Shown here: one piece after another, positions 1 to 10,195 of the stretch
Numbering within the stretch: position 1 is the stretch's first letter
How the letters are laid out: each line of letters begins with the position of its first letter
Source: Candidatus Altimarinota bacterium
Lineage (GTDB): Bacteria > Patescibacteriota > Gracilibacteria > BD1-5 > UBA2023
DNA: 64,000 bases
NCBI GenBank assembly: GCA_024709505.1
Contig: JANJWP010000014.1
Span: forward strand, 115,047-179,046
Direction: 5' to 3'
Position numbers and translations under genes: made by a program
The notes under the pieces: model-generated
Databases searched by the model: none
The model's input: the letters and a program-made list of their open reading frames with translations, nothing else
Told to the model about the DNA's origin: nothing

Positions 1-1479
1 ATCTATCTCCCGTTTCGAAAAGGATTTTTTTTCGATCGACCTTTTTACGAGTTCTTCGATGAGGAGCGGGAGCCGAATGTCGATTTTCTCGCGCCGTGCG
101 ACGTTCCATGCGGTCTCCATGTCTTCCAGCGCGACTTTCGCGACGAAAAGCTTTCGTAAATCCCCACCGTTCAAAAGGTATTCGGCCACCTTTTTTTCGC
201 CCCTCGCGTAGCTCGCGTCCTTGTGCTGGGCTCAGCGGTATCCCATGGGATAATTCCTTTTCCTTCGCAAAAGCAGGGAAACCTCATCCGCATGGGAATT
301 TCCGGACATGCGGTATTGCAATCGTATCAGGGTGCGCAATTCTTCTCCGGTAAGGATTTCTCCCGCGTATACTCCGGGATTCGCCCGGGTTTTTGCGAAT
401 TCCCGAAGTCCGACTCCGTTCACGAGCCCTTCCGCGATGCTCGCGATGCCTTCTTCGCGCTCGAGATTCCGTCCTCCGCGAAAACCTCATAGTACCTGGC
501 GGTTATTTTCGGCAATGAGATAGTGCGTTCCTATTTCGTGCTGAAGGAGCCCGAGAACCCGCGAAAACCGACGGATGGCGTATTCTTCGGAATTCGGAAT
601 CCGAAGCGCGTCTTCGCCGTCGTAAATGCTGCTTCGTTCTTCCACGACGACGGGCTTGTCGATTCGATAGGCGGAAAATGCCCTTCGAAAAATTTCAACG
701 TAAGCGTTCCGCGATACGGGGGCATCGTTTGGGTCTTCTGACATTTTCCAGTCTTCATAGCGCTTTCGTCTTCCTTGTCGGGATGAAGGCCGGGGAAGCT
801 TGTCTCCTCAAAGCTTTTGGAACAGCTTTCGAAAGGTTTCTTTTTCTCCGTTTTCCAATCTCCATGCGCCATTTTCGTATTCTCGGGCGAGTCTCCGCAG
901 AGCGTAGGCTTTTTCTTCGGGAACCTCCCGCAGGGATTCTCCGAATATCGTCCGTTCCAACGCCTCCATCTTTGCTATGGCGGAATTCACTTCGCTTTCG
1001 CCCATTGCGTGAGGTCGCCCACCTTTTTCCGCCTCGAAAGGGAGTCCGATTTGGGTGATTTCCAAAATCGTATCGAGATACGACAGCGACCCCTTGAGGA
1101 TTTCGATCCGCTCGGAAACCGCCGTTTTCGGCAAGCTTTCGATCCGCTCGAGGTGCCGCGCGATGTCCGAGCGTTTTTCGACCAGTTTTCGCCCGGCCTC
1201 ATTGAATGCTTTTTCCATGCCCTCTTCGGGCTTTACCCCTGCAAAATGCGAAAATATCGTCCGATTGAAGTATTTTTCACTCCCGATTTTCGTATACGCG
1301 TAGGTAACCTCGGCGATATCCCCGAGTTTCCCATCGAAAATTTCCGCCTCGGCGGACTCTATGATGCGTTCGGCCTCTGGCGATTCTTTCCTCATGGAGG
1401 GGGAGTGCGGTACGGTAAGCATTTTCTTTCGGGAATATATACTTGTTCCCATGCTACCACGCAAGGCGTTTCGCTGCAA
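1..1479 (-). CDS. DUF1704-type (QEGLA/MATCAP-like) zinc peptidase, partial, runs off the left edge
   Basis: Fragments 808..1479, 487..744 and 232..423 share one frame and are joined through TGA codons; HEIGTH motif (LLQHEIGTHYLIAENN). Exact start uncertain. Confidence 0.7.
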
Positions 1480-1550
1480 AAATCGAATCTTTTCGTTTTC
1501 CCGGAAGCGGTACTTCGGATATAGTTCCCATCGAATCCTTTCCCGTTTCC

Positions 1551-2138
1551 ATGTCCAAGCGCATTACCGATTTCCTCTTCGAGGCTTTCCACCTGAAAAA
1601 CATCAAACACGAAGGATGGCGTTTTTGCGGAATCCCTTCGCCCGACAGCGTTGCCGAACATTCCTTGAACGCTGCGCAAATCGGCTACGTCCTCGCGAAG
1701 ATGGAAGGCGCCGACGCCAACAAGGTCGCCGCGATGCTCGTTTGGCACGATTTGGCCGAAGTCCGCATCGGCGACCATCACAAAATTGCCGCACGCTATA
1801 TCGAAAACAAGAAGGAAATCGAAAAAAAGGTGATGTCCGACCAATTGGACGGCCTTGATTTCGGGCCGGAAATCGCGGACTTGTTCCACCAATACGAAGA
1901 GCGGAGCACCCTTGAAGGAACGATCGCCAAAGACGCCGACTACCTTGAGCAGGCGTTCCAAGGGAAAATCTTCGTCGAAACCGGATATCCCGTCGCGCAG
2001 AATTGGATCGACAACGTTGGAAAGGCTTTAAAAACCGAGAGCGCGAAAAAGCTTTGGAAGACCATGACCGAAAGCCATTCGACCGATTGGTGGCTGAAAG
2101 AAAATTTGAAGAAGCTCGAAGGAGGGCCATACCGCTAA
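1551..2138 (+). CDS. HD-domain hydrolase (YfbR/HDDC2-like 5'-nucleotidase family)
   Basis: ORF with SVAEHSLNAAQIGYVLA ... MLVWHDLAEVRIGD, typical of HD phosphohydrolases. Confidence 0.8.
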   Translation: MSKRITDFLFEAFHLKNIKHEGWRFCGIPSPDSVAEHSLNAAQIGYVLAKMEGADANKVAAMLVWHDLAEVRIGDHHKIAARYIENKKEIEKKVMSDQLDGLDFGPEIADLFHQYEERSTLEGTIAKDADYLEQAFQGKIFVETGYPVAQNWIDNVGKALKTESAKKLWKTMTESHSTDWWLKENLKKLEGGPYR

Positions 2139-2204
2139 ACCCTTGCCTTCGGGGCGACTCCGACTAAAATCGCGCTCTCGATACCTTATTACCGCCAAAC
2201 TTCC

Positions 2205-2975
2205 ATGGGACGCTGACCCGTCGTACAACGCCAAAAGGAATTGGCCGCGAAATCCCGCGGAAAAGTCTTTAGCATCCACGCGAAACTCATCGCTCTCGCC
2301 GCCCAACGCGGAAGCGATCCTTTAAAGAATCCGCACCTCGCCGACGCCATAGCCGCCGCTAAAAAGGACAACGTTCCGGCCGATAACATCGACCGTGCCG
2401 TCAGGCGCGGCGCGGGCCTCGACAAGGACGCGGCGCAAATCGAAGAAATCTCTTACGAGGGTTACGGTCCCGGAGGCGTCGCCATCATCGCGAAAGGGCT
2501 TACCGACAATCGCAACCGCACGGCCCCCAACGTCCGACACGTTTTCTCCAAATATGGTGGCGCTTTGGGCGAAACCGGTTCGGTTTCGAACTTCGCGTTC
2601 CGTCACAAGGGAGTCGCGTATTTCGGTCCTATCGCCGACGTCGCGGCATTTGAAGAGGCGGTCATGGCGAGTGATGCCGAGGATTACGGCATCGAGCCGG
2701 AAGGCGCCCGCGTCATATGCGATTCCAAAAAACTCGCCGCCGTGGTATCCGCCATGAAAACCGCCGGTTTCGTTCCGGAATCGCACGGATTCGAATACCT
2801 TCCCAATGCCGAAGTCGAAGTGGGGGAGTTTGACAAGGCTTTTAAAGTTTATAGACTCGTAGCAGACCTCGAAGAAGACGAAGACATCGAAAAAGTCTGG
2901 CATAACGCCGTCATTTCCGACGAAATGGTCGAAAAGATCGAAGAAGCCCTAGAATCATCGCGTTTCCGTACCTAA
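2205..2975 (+). CDS. yebC: YebC/PmpR-family transcriptional regulator
   Basis: ATG at 2205 then in-frame TGA (2214) gives MGRGPVVQRQKELAAKSRGKVFS, the expected YebC-like N-terminus; the rest matches YebC (SYEGYGPGGVAIIAKGLTDNRNRTAPNVRH). Confidence 0.9.
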
Positions 2976-2977
2976 AC

Positions 2978-3373
2978 ATGTCCGAACAAAACGTCCAAAT
3001 CTCCGACAATGCCATTTTCCTCGAACTCGCGTCGATCCATCCGCTTTCCGAGTTTGACGAAGTCGCGTTCATCGACCTGCTCGAACACTCCCTCTCACTT
3101 TCGGTTTTCGAGAAAAAGCGCGTCGTTGACGCGATCCCGACGCTTTCGCAGTTTCAGATCGACGAACTCATCAAGGTATTCGAAGACGAACGCGAAGAAT
3201 TCAAAAAACTCCTCTCCAAAGAGGGGGACACCATTCGGGATCTCGTCGTAAAGGCGAAAGAGGGTTGGAATCAGCTCCGCGAAATCTATTTCGCCGAACG
3301 TACCGCCCGGGAGAAGGCCAACGAAGACCAGGCGAAGATCGACGCGCTCAAAGCGTCTTTGGGCGAAGAATAA
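2978..3373 (+). CDS. hypothetical protein
   Basis: 131-aa ORF directly downstream of yebC, terminator after it. Confidence 0.6.
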   Translation: MSEQNVQISDNAIFLELASIHPLSEFDEVAFIDLLEHSLSLSVFEKKRVVDAIPTLSQFQIDELIKVFEDEREEFKKLLSKEGDTIRDLVVKAKEGWNQLREIYFAERTAREKANEDQAKIDALKASLGEE

Positions 3374-3395
3374 GGGCCTTTGATAGTCAAAATGA

Positions 3396-3773
3396 CTACC
3401 CTTCGATTGAGAGGTTCGAATACCGCGTAATCCGGTATCCCGATTCTGTTCGGTCGATGGCGACAAGTCAGGCACGGGTTCGGTCGAAGTCGAGCCCAAC
3501 ACGAAAGCAGTAGAGCGAAACGGCGCGAAAAAAATCGCGCCGTTTTTTGATGGTAAAAGATTCGACCGCCGTTCCTGCTGATTTTTGTCTCCGGAATTTC
3601 ACTTCGAAAAACCAAACCGTTCCCATGCGGTCCCGGGCGACGACATCGATTTCGGCGGCCCTTGCCGTCCAATTCCTTTCGATAATGCGAAAACCCGCTT
3701 TCGCGAGATGTTCGACGGCGAGCGTTTCTCAAAAACCGCCGACGTCGGTTCGAAGATTTTCTTTCGGCGGCAT
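3396..3773 (-). CDS. yraN: UPF0102/YraN-family endonuclease-like protein
   Basis: Not in the ORF track. With TGA=Gly: MPPKENLRTDVGGFGETLAVEHLAKAGFRIIERNWTARAAEIDVVARDRMGTVWFFEVKFRRQKSAG...; matches the YraN core (G-IIERN---GEIDLVA-D---VFVEVK-R). Confidence 0.85.
3518..3548 (+). terminator. Rho-independent terminator (inside the 3' part of convergent yraN)
   Basis: AAACGGCGCGA-AAAAAA-TCGCGCCGTTTTTT. Confidence 0.7.
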
Positions 3774-3920
3774 TTTTTCCGTTGGTGCGATCGGTCGTTT
3801 CGAGGTTTTCATATTCGAATCCTACTCCCTTCGCTCGCTGCTTCCGAAGAAAAATCCCGGAAAAACCGGGATTTCCCCAAACGGGAAACAAGCGTTGTCA
3901 TCCGTTGTCATCGGGGCGGG

Positions 3921-4649
3921 TTATCCCTCGAGCCCGAGCGTTCCGCTCTCGGCCCGGAGTTTGGTTTCGCCGCCGAGCTTGGGGTTGTAATGGTCGATGA
4001 GAAGTCGGATGAGTTCCTCTTTTTTCAGCTCGTCGCTTTTGAGTCCGATGGACTCGAGCGCGGTTTTGATTTGGCTTACCCGTTCGAGATTTCCCCGTTT
4101 GAGCGAATCAGCGCGACGGCGCTTTTCGCGAATCGAGGCGACGCTTTCCTCGCTCGTGATGGCGGACCAAAACGAACGAAACATGCCGAACATTCCAGTG
4201 TCGCGGACGCTTCGTTCCAAATCGGTATCGTAGGGGACGACGATGTAGAAGTCCTTGCGCATGATTTGCGCCATGTCAACCAAATTGGTCAAAAAATCGA
4301 TGTAGCGGTAGGTTTGTTCCTGCAGGAGGGAGTTCTGTTGTTTTACGGCGAGATTCTTCAGTTTTTGAAGGTACCCTTCGATATCGACCTTCAGCGATCG
4401 AACGATGATCTGGATGGGGAACCGGAGGGAATTTAAAAACCGTTGGTATCCCATGATGATAGCATCTTGTTCTTCTTCGCTCTTCAGGTTGAAATTCAAT
4501 GCCCGCACCCGTAAAACCATCCGTGAGGAACCGTCTTTCATAAAGACGCAGTTGTCGCGGATTTCCGAAAACGGAAGGTATTTTTGGGTGGTGGAATCTT
4601 TCCCCGGGGTTTTTGCCGCCTTTACGCCGGCTCCGGTAACGTCGGCCAT
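3921..4649 (-). CDS. TraC-like/T4SS-associated protein conserved in CPR
   Basis: 242-aa ORF; SEIRDNCVFMKDGSSRMVLRV, FLNSLRFPIQIIVRS; adjacent to PrgI-family gene. Confidence 0.6.
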   Translation of the reverse strand: MADVTGAGVKAAKTPGKDSTTQKYLPFSEIRDNCVFMKDGSSRMVLRVRALNFNLKSEEEQDAIIMGYQRFLNSLRFPIQIIVRSLKVDIEGYLQKLKNLAVKQQNSLLQEQTYRYIDFLTNLVDMAQIMRKDFYIVVPYDTDLERSVRDTGMFGMFRSFWSAITSEESVASIREKRRRADSLKRGNLERVSQIKTALESIGLKSDELKKEELIRLLIDHYNPKLGGETKLRAESGTLGLEG

Positions 4650-4654
4650 GTTCG

Positions 4655-5071
4655 CTAAATTTTAGAAAGTTGGTTTTCGACGGTTTCGAACGCTTCGCCC
4701 GCGTTTTTGCTTTCGATCTTGCTTTTGGCGTTGGCGTAAGAAGTGACGTAACCGACGTCAACGAACGTCGAGTGCGAATCGACGCCTTTTTGCCATACGC
4801 GCGTCCCAACGTTGAGCTGCAGCCGGATGAGGTTCAAGAGGAAGGGGAGGAACGTCATTTCGGAATTCTTGAAGAGCGCGATGACCGCGCCGAGTCCGGC
4901 AAAAAGAAGGGCCGGAATGAGGGCCGCCTCGGTTCCGATGGAAGGTTCGAGCTTTTTGAAGATCGAATACCCGAGTCCCGCTCCCGTCATGATAATGACG
5001 ATTTGGCGAATGGAAAGGCCGAGGAAAATGGTATCCTCGTTTTCGATCTGTACGGGAATCTTATATTGCAT
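4655..5071 (-). CDS. PrgI-family membrane protein
   Basis: MQYKIPVQIENEDTIFLGLSIRQIVIIMTGAGLGYSIFK; N-terminal PrgI pattern with two TM segments. Confidence 0.7.
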   Translation of the reverse strand: MQYKIPVQIENEDTIFLGLSIRQIVIIMTGAGLGYSIFKKLEPSIGTEAALIPALLFAGLGAVIALFKNSEMTFLPFLLNLIRLQLNVGTRVWQKGVDSHSTFVDVGYVTSYANAKSKIESKNAGEAFETVENQLSKI

Positions 5072-5222
5072 GGGGAATCGGTTTCATGACCGACTGGCAG
5101 TATACCGCATTTTTCGCCTACAATCAAAAACAAACCCCATTCCGTTTTGACTTCTTCAAGCTGCGTTCGTATAAATACCCCGAAAACCCCCGGGATTCCG
5201 GGGGAAAACGTAACCGTTTCCT

Positions 5223-6221
5223 ATGCGCTTCGACTTCATTAAGCACCGCTTCGCGTTCTATGGAGTGGGTGCCGTTCTCATGGCCGCTTCGGTGGCCGCT
5301 GGGTGGCTGCTTCCCCTCAATCTCGGAATCGACATGACCGGATGAACCACGTCCGAATATTCTTACCGCGGGGAAATCGACGTTCCTTCCGTAAGATCCG
5401 CCGTCGAAGCCGTGAAAAATTCGGCGGTCTTCGCAGGAAAGGAAGTCGTGAACAACGTGAACGTCTACAAGGTGTCCGGCGAAGAGCTCCTCGTGGTCGA
5501 AGCCGGTTTTTCCCGCCTTGAAGGAATGGGCGATGCGGATTTGGAAAAATCCAAAGAAGCGTTCAAATCGGCGGTAACCTCGGTGGTTTCGGATGCCGCG
5601 ACGGACGTCGAACTTGCCCGGTACGTGAACGTCGGCGAATCTTTCGGGGATTACATTAAGGAGACCGCTTACCTCACTCTTGCCATGGTGGTTTTGTTCA
5701 TCTCGGCATATATCGCTTACGCTTTCCGCGGGTCAATCGAAGGATTCACGAGCTTCTCGTTCGGATTCGTTACCGCCGCGTCCCTCGTGCACGACGTTCT
5801 CATCGCTTTCGGACTCTACGTTGCCTCGTCGTTCTTTTTCCCGGAATTCAAGATCGACACGTTTTTCATTACCGCGATGCTCACGGTCCTCGGATACTCC
5901 ATTAACGACACCATCGTCATCATGGACCGTATCCGCTCGAACCTCAAAATTCCCGCGAACCGGAAAAAGGATTTCGGAGTCCTCATCAACGATTCGGTCA
6001 ACGACACCCTTGCCCGTTCGATTTACACTTCGCTCACGGTGTTCCTTACCCTCCTGGCTCTCTTTTTCTTCGGGCCGGAAGCGATTTCCGGATTCGTTCT
6101 CGCCCTCCTCTTTGGAACCGTGGTCGGAACGTACTCTTCCATTTGCCTCGCCGCACCGCTTCTCTACGATATCAGCAAGGATGCCAGAGCCACCGCCATC
6201 AGCGCGGCCGCCAAGAAATAG
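5223..6221 (+). CDS. secF: protein translocase subunit SecF
   Basis: ATG 5223, in-frame TGA at 5343 gives LGIDMTGGTTSEYSYRGEI (cf. GIDFTGGT); SecF TM core downstream. Confidence 0.93.
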
Positions 6222-6228
6222 CTCTCAA

Positions 6229-6258
6229 GAAAAGCTCCCGGAAACGGGAGTTTTTCTT
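6229..6258 (+). terminator. Rho-independent terminator downstream of secF
   Basis: AAAGCTCCCG-GAAA-CGGGAGTTTTT. Confidence 0.75.
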
Positions 6259-6357
6259 GGCCTTCGTTCGCCCCGTGATTTTTTTCGCATTTCGATTTTA
6301 CAAAAAGAACCGTCCCTATATACTTCCCTCGCTTCCCGTCAATAGAGCGGATGCCCT

Positions 6358-6434
6358 GCCCTTGTAGCTCAGCTGGATAGAGCGCCTGGCTTCGAACCAG
6401 GAGGTCGTGGGTTCGACTCCTGCCGGGGGCACCA
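6358..6434 (+). tRNA. tRNA-Arg(TCG)
   Basis: Cloverleaf; anticodon loop CTTCGAA; encoded CCA. Confidence 0.93.
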
Positions 6435-6467
6435 TGAAGAACCTCAAAAAGAAGCAATCCGCGAAAT

Positions 6468-6551
6468 GCCCAGGTGGTGGAATGGTAGACACGTACGCTT
6501 GAGGTGCGTATGCCGAAAGGTGTGGAGGTTCGAGTCCTCTTCTGGGCACCA
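6468..6551 (+). tRNA. tRNA-Leu(GAG)
   Basis: Class II tRNA, anticodon loop TTGAGGT, GCCCAG...CTGGGC acceptor, encoded CCA. Confidence 0.93.
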
Positions 6552-6562
6552 TGAAAATCACG

Positions 6563-6596
6563 AAATCCCCCGTTGAAAGACGGGGGATTTTCTTTT
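6563..6596 (+). terminator. Rho-independent terminator after the tRNA pair
   Basis: AAATCCCCCGT-TGAAAG-ACGGGGGATTTTCTTTT. Confidence 0.75.
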
Positions 6597-6681
6597 ATTT
6601 CCGATTTCTTTTTCCCGTTAAAACGCGTATGCTTCGTCTAGTGAATTAAACGTTAATAAGGCGAATTCGTTCAAACCCCCC

Positions 6682-7644
6682 ATGCATTCTTCCAATCTCC
6701 AACCTTCTTTGCCCACGCGGATTCCCGCGTCCGAACTTCCGGAATCCGGAGGCTCGACCGCCGTCTCGTCCCTCGTTACCGGGAGCGTCGTCTCCCTCCT
6801 TTCCCCAGCCGAACCGGCGGGGGAGCCGTTCGATATCCGGGGCGAAGTGGTCGGAAGGGTGAAAAATCTCGCGCCCCTTCCACAAACGATCCTCGACATT
6901 TACGCCCTCAAACGCTCGAATCCTCCCGACATCGATCGGCTTTTAAAGGTTATCCATGACGATACGGTCATTAAGGCCAATCTCGTCCGGATTTCCAATT
7001 CCGTAGCGTATGGTCCCGCGAGAAAAATCCGCACCGACGAGGATATCCTTCAGGTTCTCGGGTACCGGATGATCATTAACGTGGCGATGTGCACAAGCAT
7101 CAACGGGCATTTGCGCACCGACTTGTCGCCTTATGGAATTACCCAGGAAGAATTGACCGCCAATTCGAACCGTCAAAGCGAAATTATCGGCTTTTGGTCC
7201 GATCCGTCTTTGTCTTCCATCCGAGAAGATTTGCAGTTCGCGGCTTCGTTGCAAGACTTGGGAATCGTCGTCATTTCGAAAACCGCCTTGGAAAAAGGGC
7301 TTGCCCCGGCCTTTCGCGAATCCATGGAATCCATTGGGGATCGCGCTTTGGCGGAAGAGGCCGTATTCGGCCTTTCTTCTTCGGCCGTTACGGGCCTCAT
7401 TTTTGAAGAATGGAAATTCAGCGAAGACCTGATCGAATTCATCCGGGCTGCCGATTTTCCCGAGCGGGCTTCCGAAGAAGCTTCGCTCGGAGCGAAAGCG
7501 TTGAAAATCGCTAAAACCCTCGCTCCGGCGGGAATGCCTGAGTTCTCCTCCGAAGCCGTAGAAAAAGCCCGACACCTCGTCTGCGAATACGGATTTGAAG
7601 AACGGGCGTTCGAGCGGATGCTGGAAAGAATGTCCCAAGATTAA
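6682..7644 (+). CDS. HDOD-domain protein
   Basis: GRVKNLAPLPQTILDIYALKRSNPPDIDRLLKVIHDDTVIKANLVRISNS, typical HDOD opening. Confidence 0.8.
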   Translation: MHSSNLQPSLPTRIPASELPESGGSTAVSSLVTGSVVSLLSPAEPAGEPFDIRGEVVGRVKNLAPLPQTILDIYALKRSNPPDIDRLLKVIHDDTVIKANLVRISNSVAYGPARKIRTDEDILQVLGYRMIINVAMCTSINGHLRTDLSPYGITQEELTANSNRQSEIIGFWSDPSLSSIREDLQFAASLQDLGIVVISKTALEKGLAPAFRESMESIGDRALAEEAVFGLSSSAVTGLIFEEWKFSEDLIEFIRAADFPERASEEASLGAKALKIAKTLAPAGMPEFSSEAVEKARHLVCEYGFEERAFERMLERMSQD

Positions 7645-7663
7645 ATATCTGCCAACCATTTTT

Positions 7664-7987
7664 ATGGAGACATCCATTCGAAATTCCGTGGTCGCCGGGC
7701 TTGCGTTTTCATGAACGGTACTCGCGTCGCATATCGCTTATGCCGCCGTTACCGGCGTTTGGACCGACACGTCTTCGCTTCAGGTTTCCAGCGGTTCGAC
7801 CCCCTATCCGCGAACCAATGGAACCAATTTTAATTCTCTTTGAACCGAATCCACTTACCGGTTGCAGGTGCGATCCAGTTATGGAACCGCTCAGACGTTT
7901 TATTTCAATCGTCCCGCAAACAATACCGGATCCGATAATAATGAAGCCGGTCTTTCCAACGCCGTCGCAACTGAAATCCATCAATAG
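7664..7987 (+). CDS. small secreted hypothetical protein
   Basis: With TGA=Gly: METSIRNSVVAGLAFSGTVLASHIAYAAVTGVWTDTSSLQVSSGSTPYPRTNGTNFNSLGTESTYRLQ... ending at TAG; signal-peptide-like N-terminus. Confidence 0.6.
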
Positions 7988-7992
7988 CGCCC

Positions 7993-8535
7993 ATGGCGGA
8001 ATCCCTTCCTAAAAATTCTCCGGAACCCCCGAAAACGGAAACTCCCCCGAACGACCGAGACCTTCCGACGCTCCTTCTTTTGCTCCTGCTTTCGATTATC
8101 GTTTTCGTCGTGGTTCTTTTTGATCCGAGATCGTCGGTAATCGGTGCCGACGTTCGTGAGAGCATCCGGGAGAAAGCGGCGGACGCCTATTTTGCCACCG
8201 AATCCGAAGTTCCGAAGGCCGTGACGAAGGCCTCCGATTTTTTTCGCTACGTTTCGGAATATCCGGGAGTTTTGCCGCGAATTCCCCCGGAATCCTTCCG
8301 TTCGGAATCCTTTCCGATTCCCCAAAATCCTTCGGTTTCGGAAACCCCGAAAGATCCCGCTCTGCCAAGCGCTCCGCCCCATCCGGATTCTCCGTTGACT
8401 TTGCGCTTCGGCGGTTATTCGCTTGAGATTTCCGGAACCCTTCCAAAAGAAGGAATTACCCTTTCGTCCGGTTCGGGTTCCATTACGATCGTGTCAGAGC
8501 ATTCCGATTTGCCAGTCCCCGCCTTTTCGCTATAA
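7993..8535 (+). CDS. hypothetical single-TM, proline-rich protein
   Basis: 180-aa ORF; TLLLLLLLSIIVFVVVLF TM segment. Confidence 0.55.
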   Translation: MAESLPKNSPEPPKTETPPNDRDLPTLLLLLLLSIIVFVVVLFDPRSSVIGADVRESIREKAADAYFATESEVPKAVTKASDFFRYVSEYPGVLPRIPPESFRSESFPIPQNPSVSETPKDPALPSAPPHPDSPLTLRFGGYSLEISGTLPKEGITLSSGSGSITIVSEHSDLPVPAFSL

Positions 8536-8548
8536 TTCGCCCGCCTCG

Positions 8549-8633
8549 CCCAGGTGGTGGAATGGTAGACACGCAGGTCTCAGAAGCCTGTGGGGGCAAC
8601 CCCGTGTGAGTTCGAGTCTCATCTTGGGCACCA
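8549..8633 (+). tRNA. tRNA-Leu(CAG)
   Basis: Class II tRNA, anticodon loop CTCAGAA, variable arm TGGGGGCAACCCC, encoded CCA. Confidence 0.93.
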
Positions 8634-8715
8634 ATTCGAACTTCGGTCTGCCGAATTTTGCAAAAGGGGCATTCCCCCGGACGCACCCACGTCCGTCATT
8701 CGTATCGAAACCCTT

Positions 8716-8792
8716 CAGGAAGTGGCGCAATTGGCTAGCGCACCAGCATGGGGTGCTGGGGGTTGTGAGTTCGAGTCTCATCTTCCTGACCA
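8716..8792 (+). tRNA. tRNA-Pro(GGG)
   Basis: Acceptor CAGGAAG/CTTCCTG, anticodon loop ATGGGGT, encoded CCA. Confidence 0.92.
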
Positions 8793-8797
8793 TTTTT

Positions 8798-8873
8798 GCC
8801 ACCCTAGCTCAGTCGGTAGAGCAACGCACTCGTAACGCGTAGGTCGTGGGTTCAAGTCCCATGGGTGGCTCCA
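8798..8873 (+). tRNA. tRNA-Thr(CGT)
   Basis: Acceptor GCCACCC/GGGTGGC, anticodon loop CTCGTAA, encoded CCA. Confidence 0.92.
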
Positions 8874-8956
8874 TCTCCCGAGAGGGATTTTTTCGGTGTA
8901 AAACCGTTTTTCGCTCGAAAGCGTCCATTCCTCCCCCCATTCCTTTTCTTTTTTTC

Positions 8957-9520
8957 ATGAAGACCGCAATGCAGTCCCGTCCGGGAACCGTTCTCAAAAT
9001 TGGGAACGATCTCATGCTCGTCGTGAAGTTTGAAATCCACCGCGGAGGCCGCGGTGCGACCAATATCAAGATGCGTCTGAAAAACCTCCTCGTAGGCAAT
9101 ACCCAAGATCGGGTGTTCGATTCCGAAGAAAAATTCGAAGACATCACCCTTTCCCGGGTAAAATTCGAGTACCTGTACGAATCGGCAGGTTCCTACGCTT
9201 TCATGAATCAGGAAACCTACGAACAAATCGAACTCACCGAAGACGACATCGGTGACGCGAAGAACTTTCTTACCGAAGGGCTCATGGTTGACGTGCAATC
9301 CTACGAAGGACGTTTCGTGGGAATCATCCTTCCGGCGACCGTCAGACTGGAAATCGTCGAATGCGAACCCGGCGTCAAAGGAAACACCGCCGATGGAAAG
9401 GTTACCAAGGACGCGACGGTCTCAACCGGTTATGTCCTGAAGGTTCCCGGATTCATCGAAAACGGCGAGACCATCGTAGTCAATACCGAAACCGGCGAAT
9501 ACCAGGAGCGCGCCAAATAG
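8957..9520 (+). CDS. efp: elongation factor P
   Basis: PGTVLKIGNDLMLVVKFEIHRGGRGATNIKMRLKNLLVGN...; full-length EF-P. Confidence 0.93.
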   Translation: MKTAMQSRPGTVLKIGNDLMLVVKFEIHRGGRGATNIKMRLKNLLVGNTQDRVFDSEEKFEDITLSRVKFEYLYESAGSYAFMNQETYEQIELTEDDIGDAKNFLTEGLMVDVQSYEGRFVGIILPATVRLEIVECEPGVKGNTADGKVTKDATVSTGYVLKVPGFIENGETIVVNTETGEYQERAK

Positions 9521-9526
9521 TTTTTT

Positions 9527-9558
9527 AAAAAAATCCGTCCCAAAAAGACGGATTTTTT
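9527..9558 (+). terminator. Rho-independent terminator of efp
   Basis: AAAAAATCCGTC-CCAAAAA-GACGGATTTTTT. Confidence 0.8.
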
Positions 9559-9587
9559 GTGCTTCAAGAGAGAGTCCCTTTGAAATT

Positions 9588-9615
9588 TTGACAATTAATA
9601 AAGAGTCATTAAGAT
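9588..9615 (+). promoter_or_regulatory. sigma70-type promoter
   Basis: TTGACA - 16 bp - TAAGAT, upstream of the 9653 ORF. Confidence 0.5.
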
Positions 9616-9652
9616 TCACTCCGAGTCAATTTTGAAAAGAAAGGGGTTCAAG

Positions 9653-9979
9653 ATGGCCGACGGTCCGCTGCGTACAAATCAGGCGGTAAACTTCCGTATT
9701 CCCGGGGAAGCCAAGCTTCTGCATTTCCTCTCCGATTGGTTCGAACTCGAGGTTTCGAAGTTCTTTACCCTCTCGGTGGTAACTCCCGGAACCGGGGAAC
9801 CGAATCTCGTGCAAGTAGTTCCTCGTGGAAAGAGCGCTCCGGAAGATGAAAGCTATTTCCATCTTCTGGAACGCTCGCTCGATACGAGCGGAATGCTGGA
9901 ATTTTGGAAAGAAAACGCCGAATTCCTGCCCCGTATCGGAGTGGTGGCAGAGAAATCGGTGGCGGAACTCGCGAGTTAG
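9653..9979 (+). CDS. hypothetical protein
   Basis: MADGPLRTNQAVNFRIPGEAKLLHFLSDWFELEVSKFF..., own promoter and terminator. Confidence 0.6.
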   Translation: MADGPLRTNQAVNFRIPGEAKLLHFLSDWFELEVSKFFTLSVVTPGTGEPNLVQVVPRGKSAPEDESYFHLLERSLDTSGMLEFWKENAEFLPRIGVVAEKSVAELAS

Positions 9980-9995
9980 GCGGGGGTTCCGGCAC

Positions 9996-10019
9996 AAAAC
10001 GCCCTTCGGGGCGTTTTTT
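9996..10019 (+). terminator. Rho-independent terminator
   Basis: AAAACGCC-CTTC-GGGGCGTTTTTT. Confidence 0.75.
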
Positions 10020-10123
10020 CGTCCGCGGAACGGTCTTCGATTTAGTGAGCGCTAGTCATGTCTTTCAACTGCATATTCTCCCGTTCGCATAACCGTAGTT
10101 CCAACCGTTATTTGAATGTTTTT

Positions 10124-10151
10124 TTGACAAATAAAAGTAGGACGATATCTT
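10124..10151 (+). promoter_or_regulatory. sigma70-type promoter
   Basis: TTGACA - 16 bp - TATCTT upstream of the pilin/RCC1 gene. Confidence 0.45.
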
Positions 10152-10195
10152 CCTGTTGAGGATTCTCAACTTCCATTTTCCCTAGCCGTAGGCAT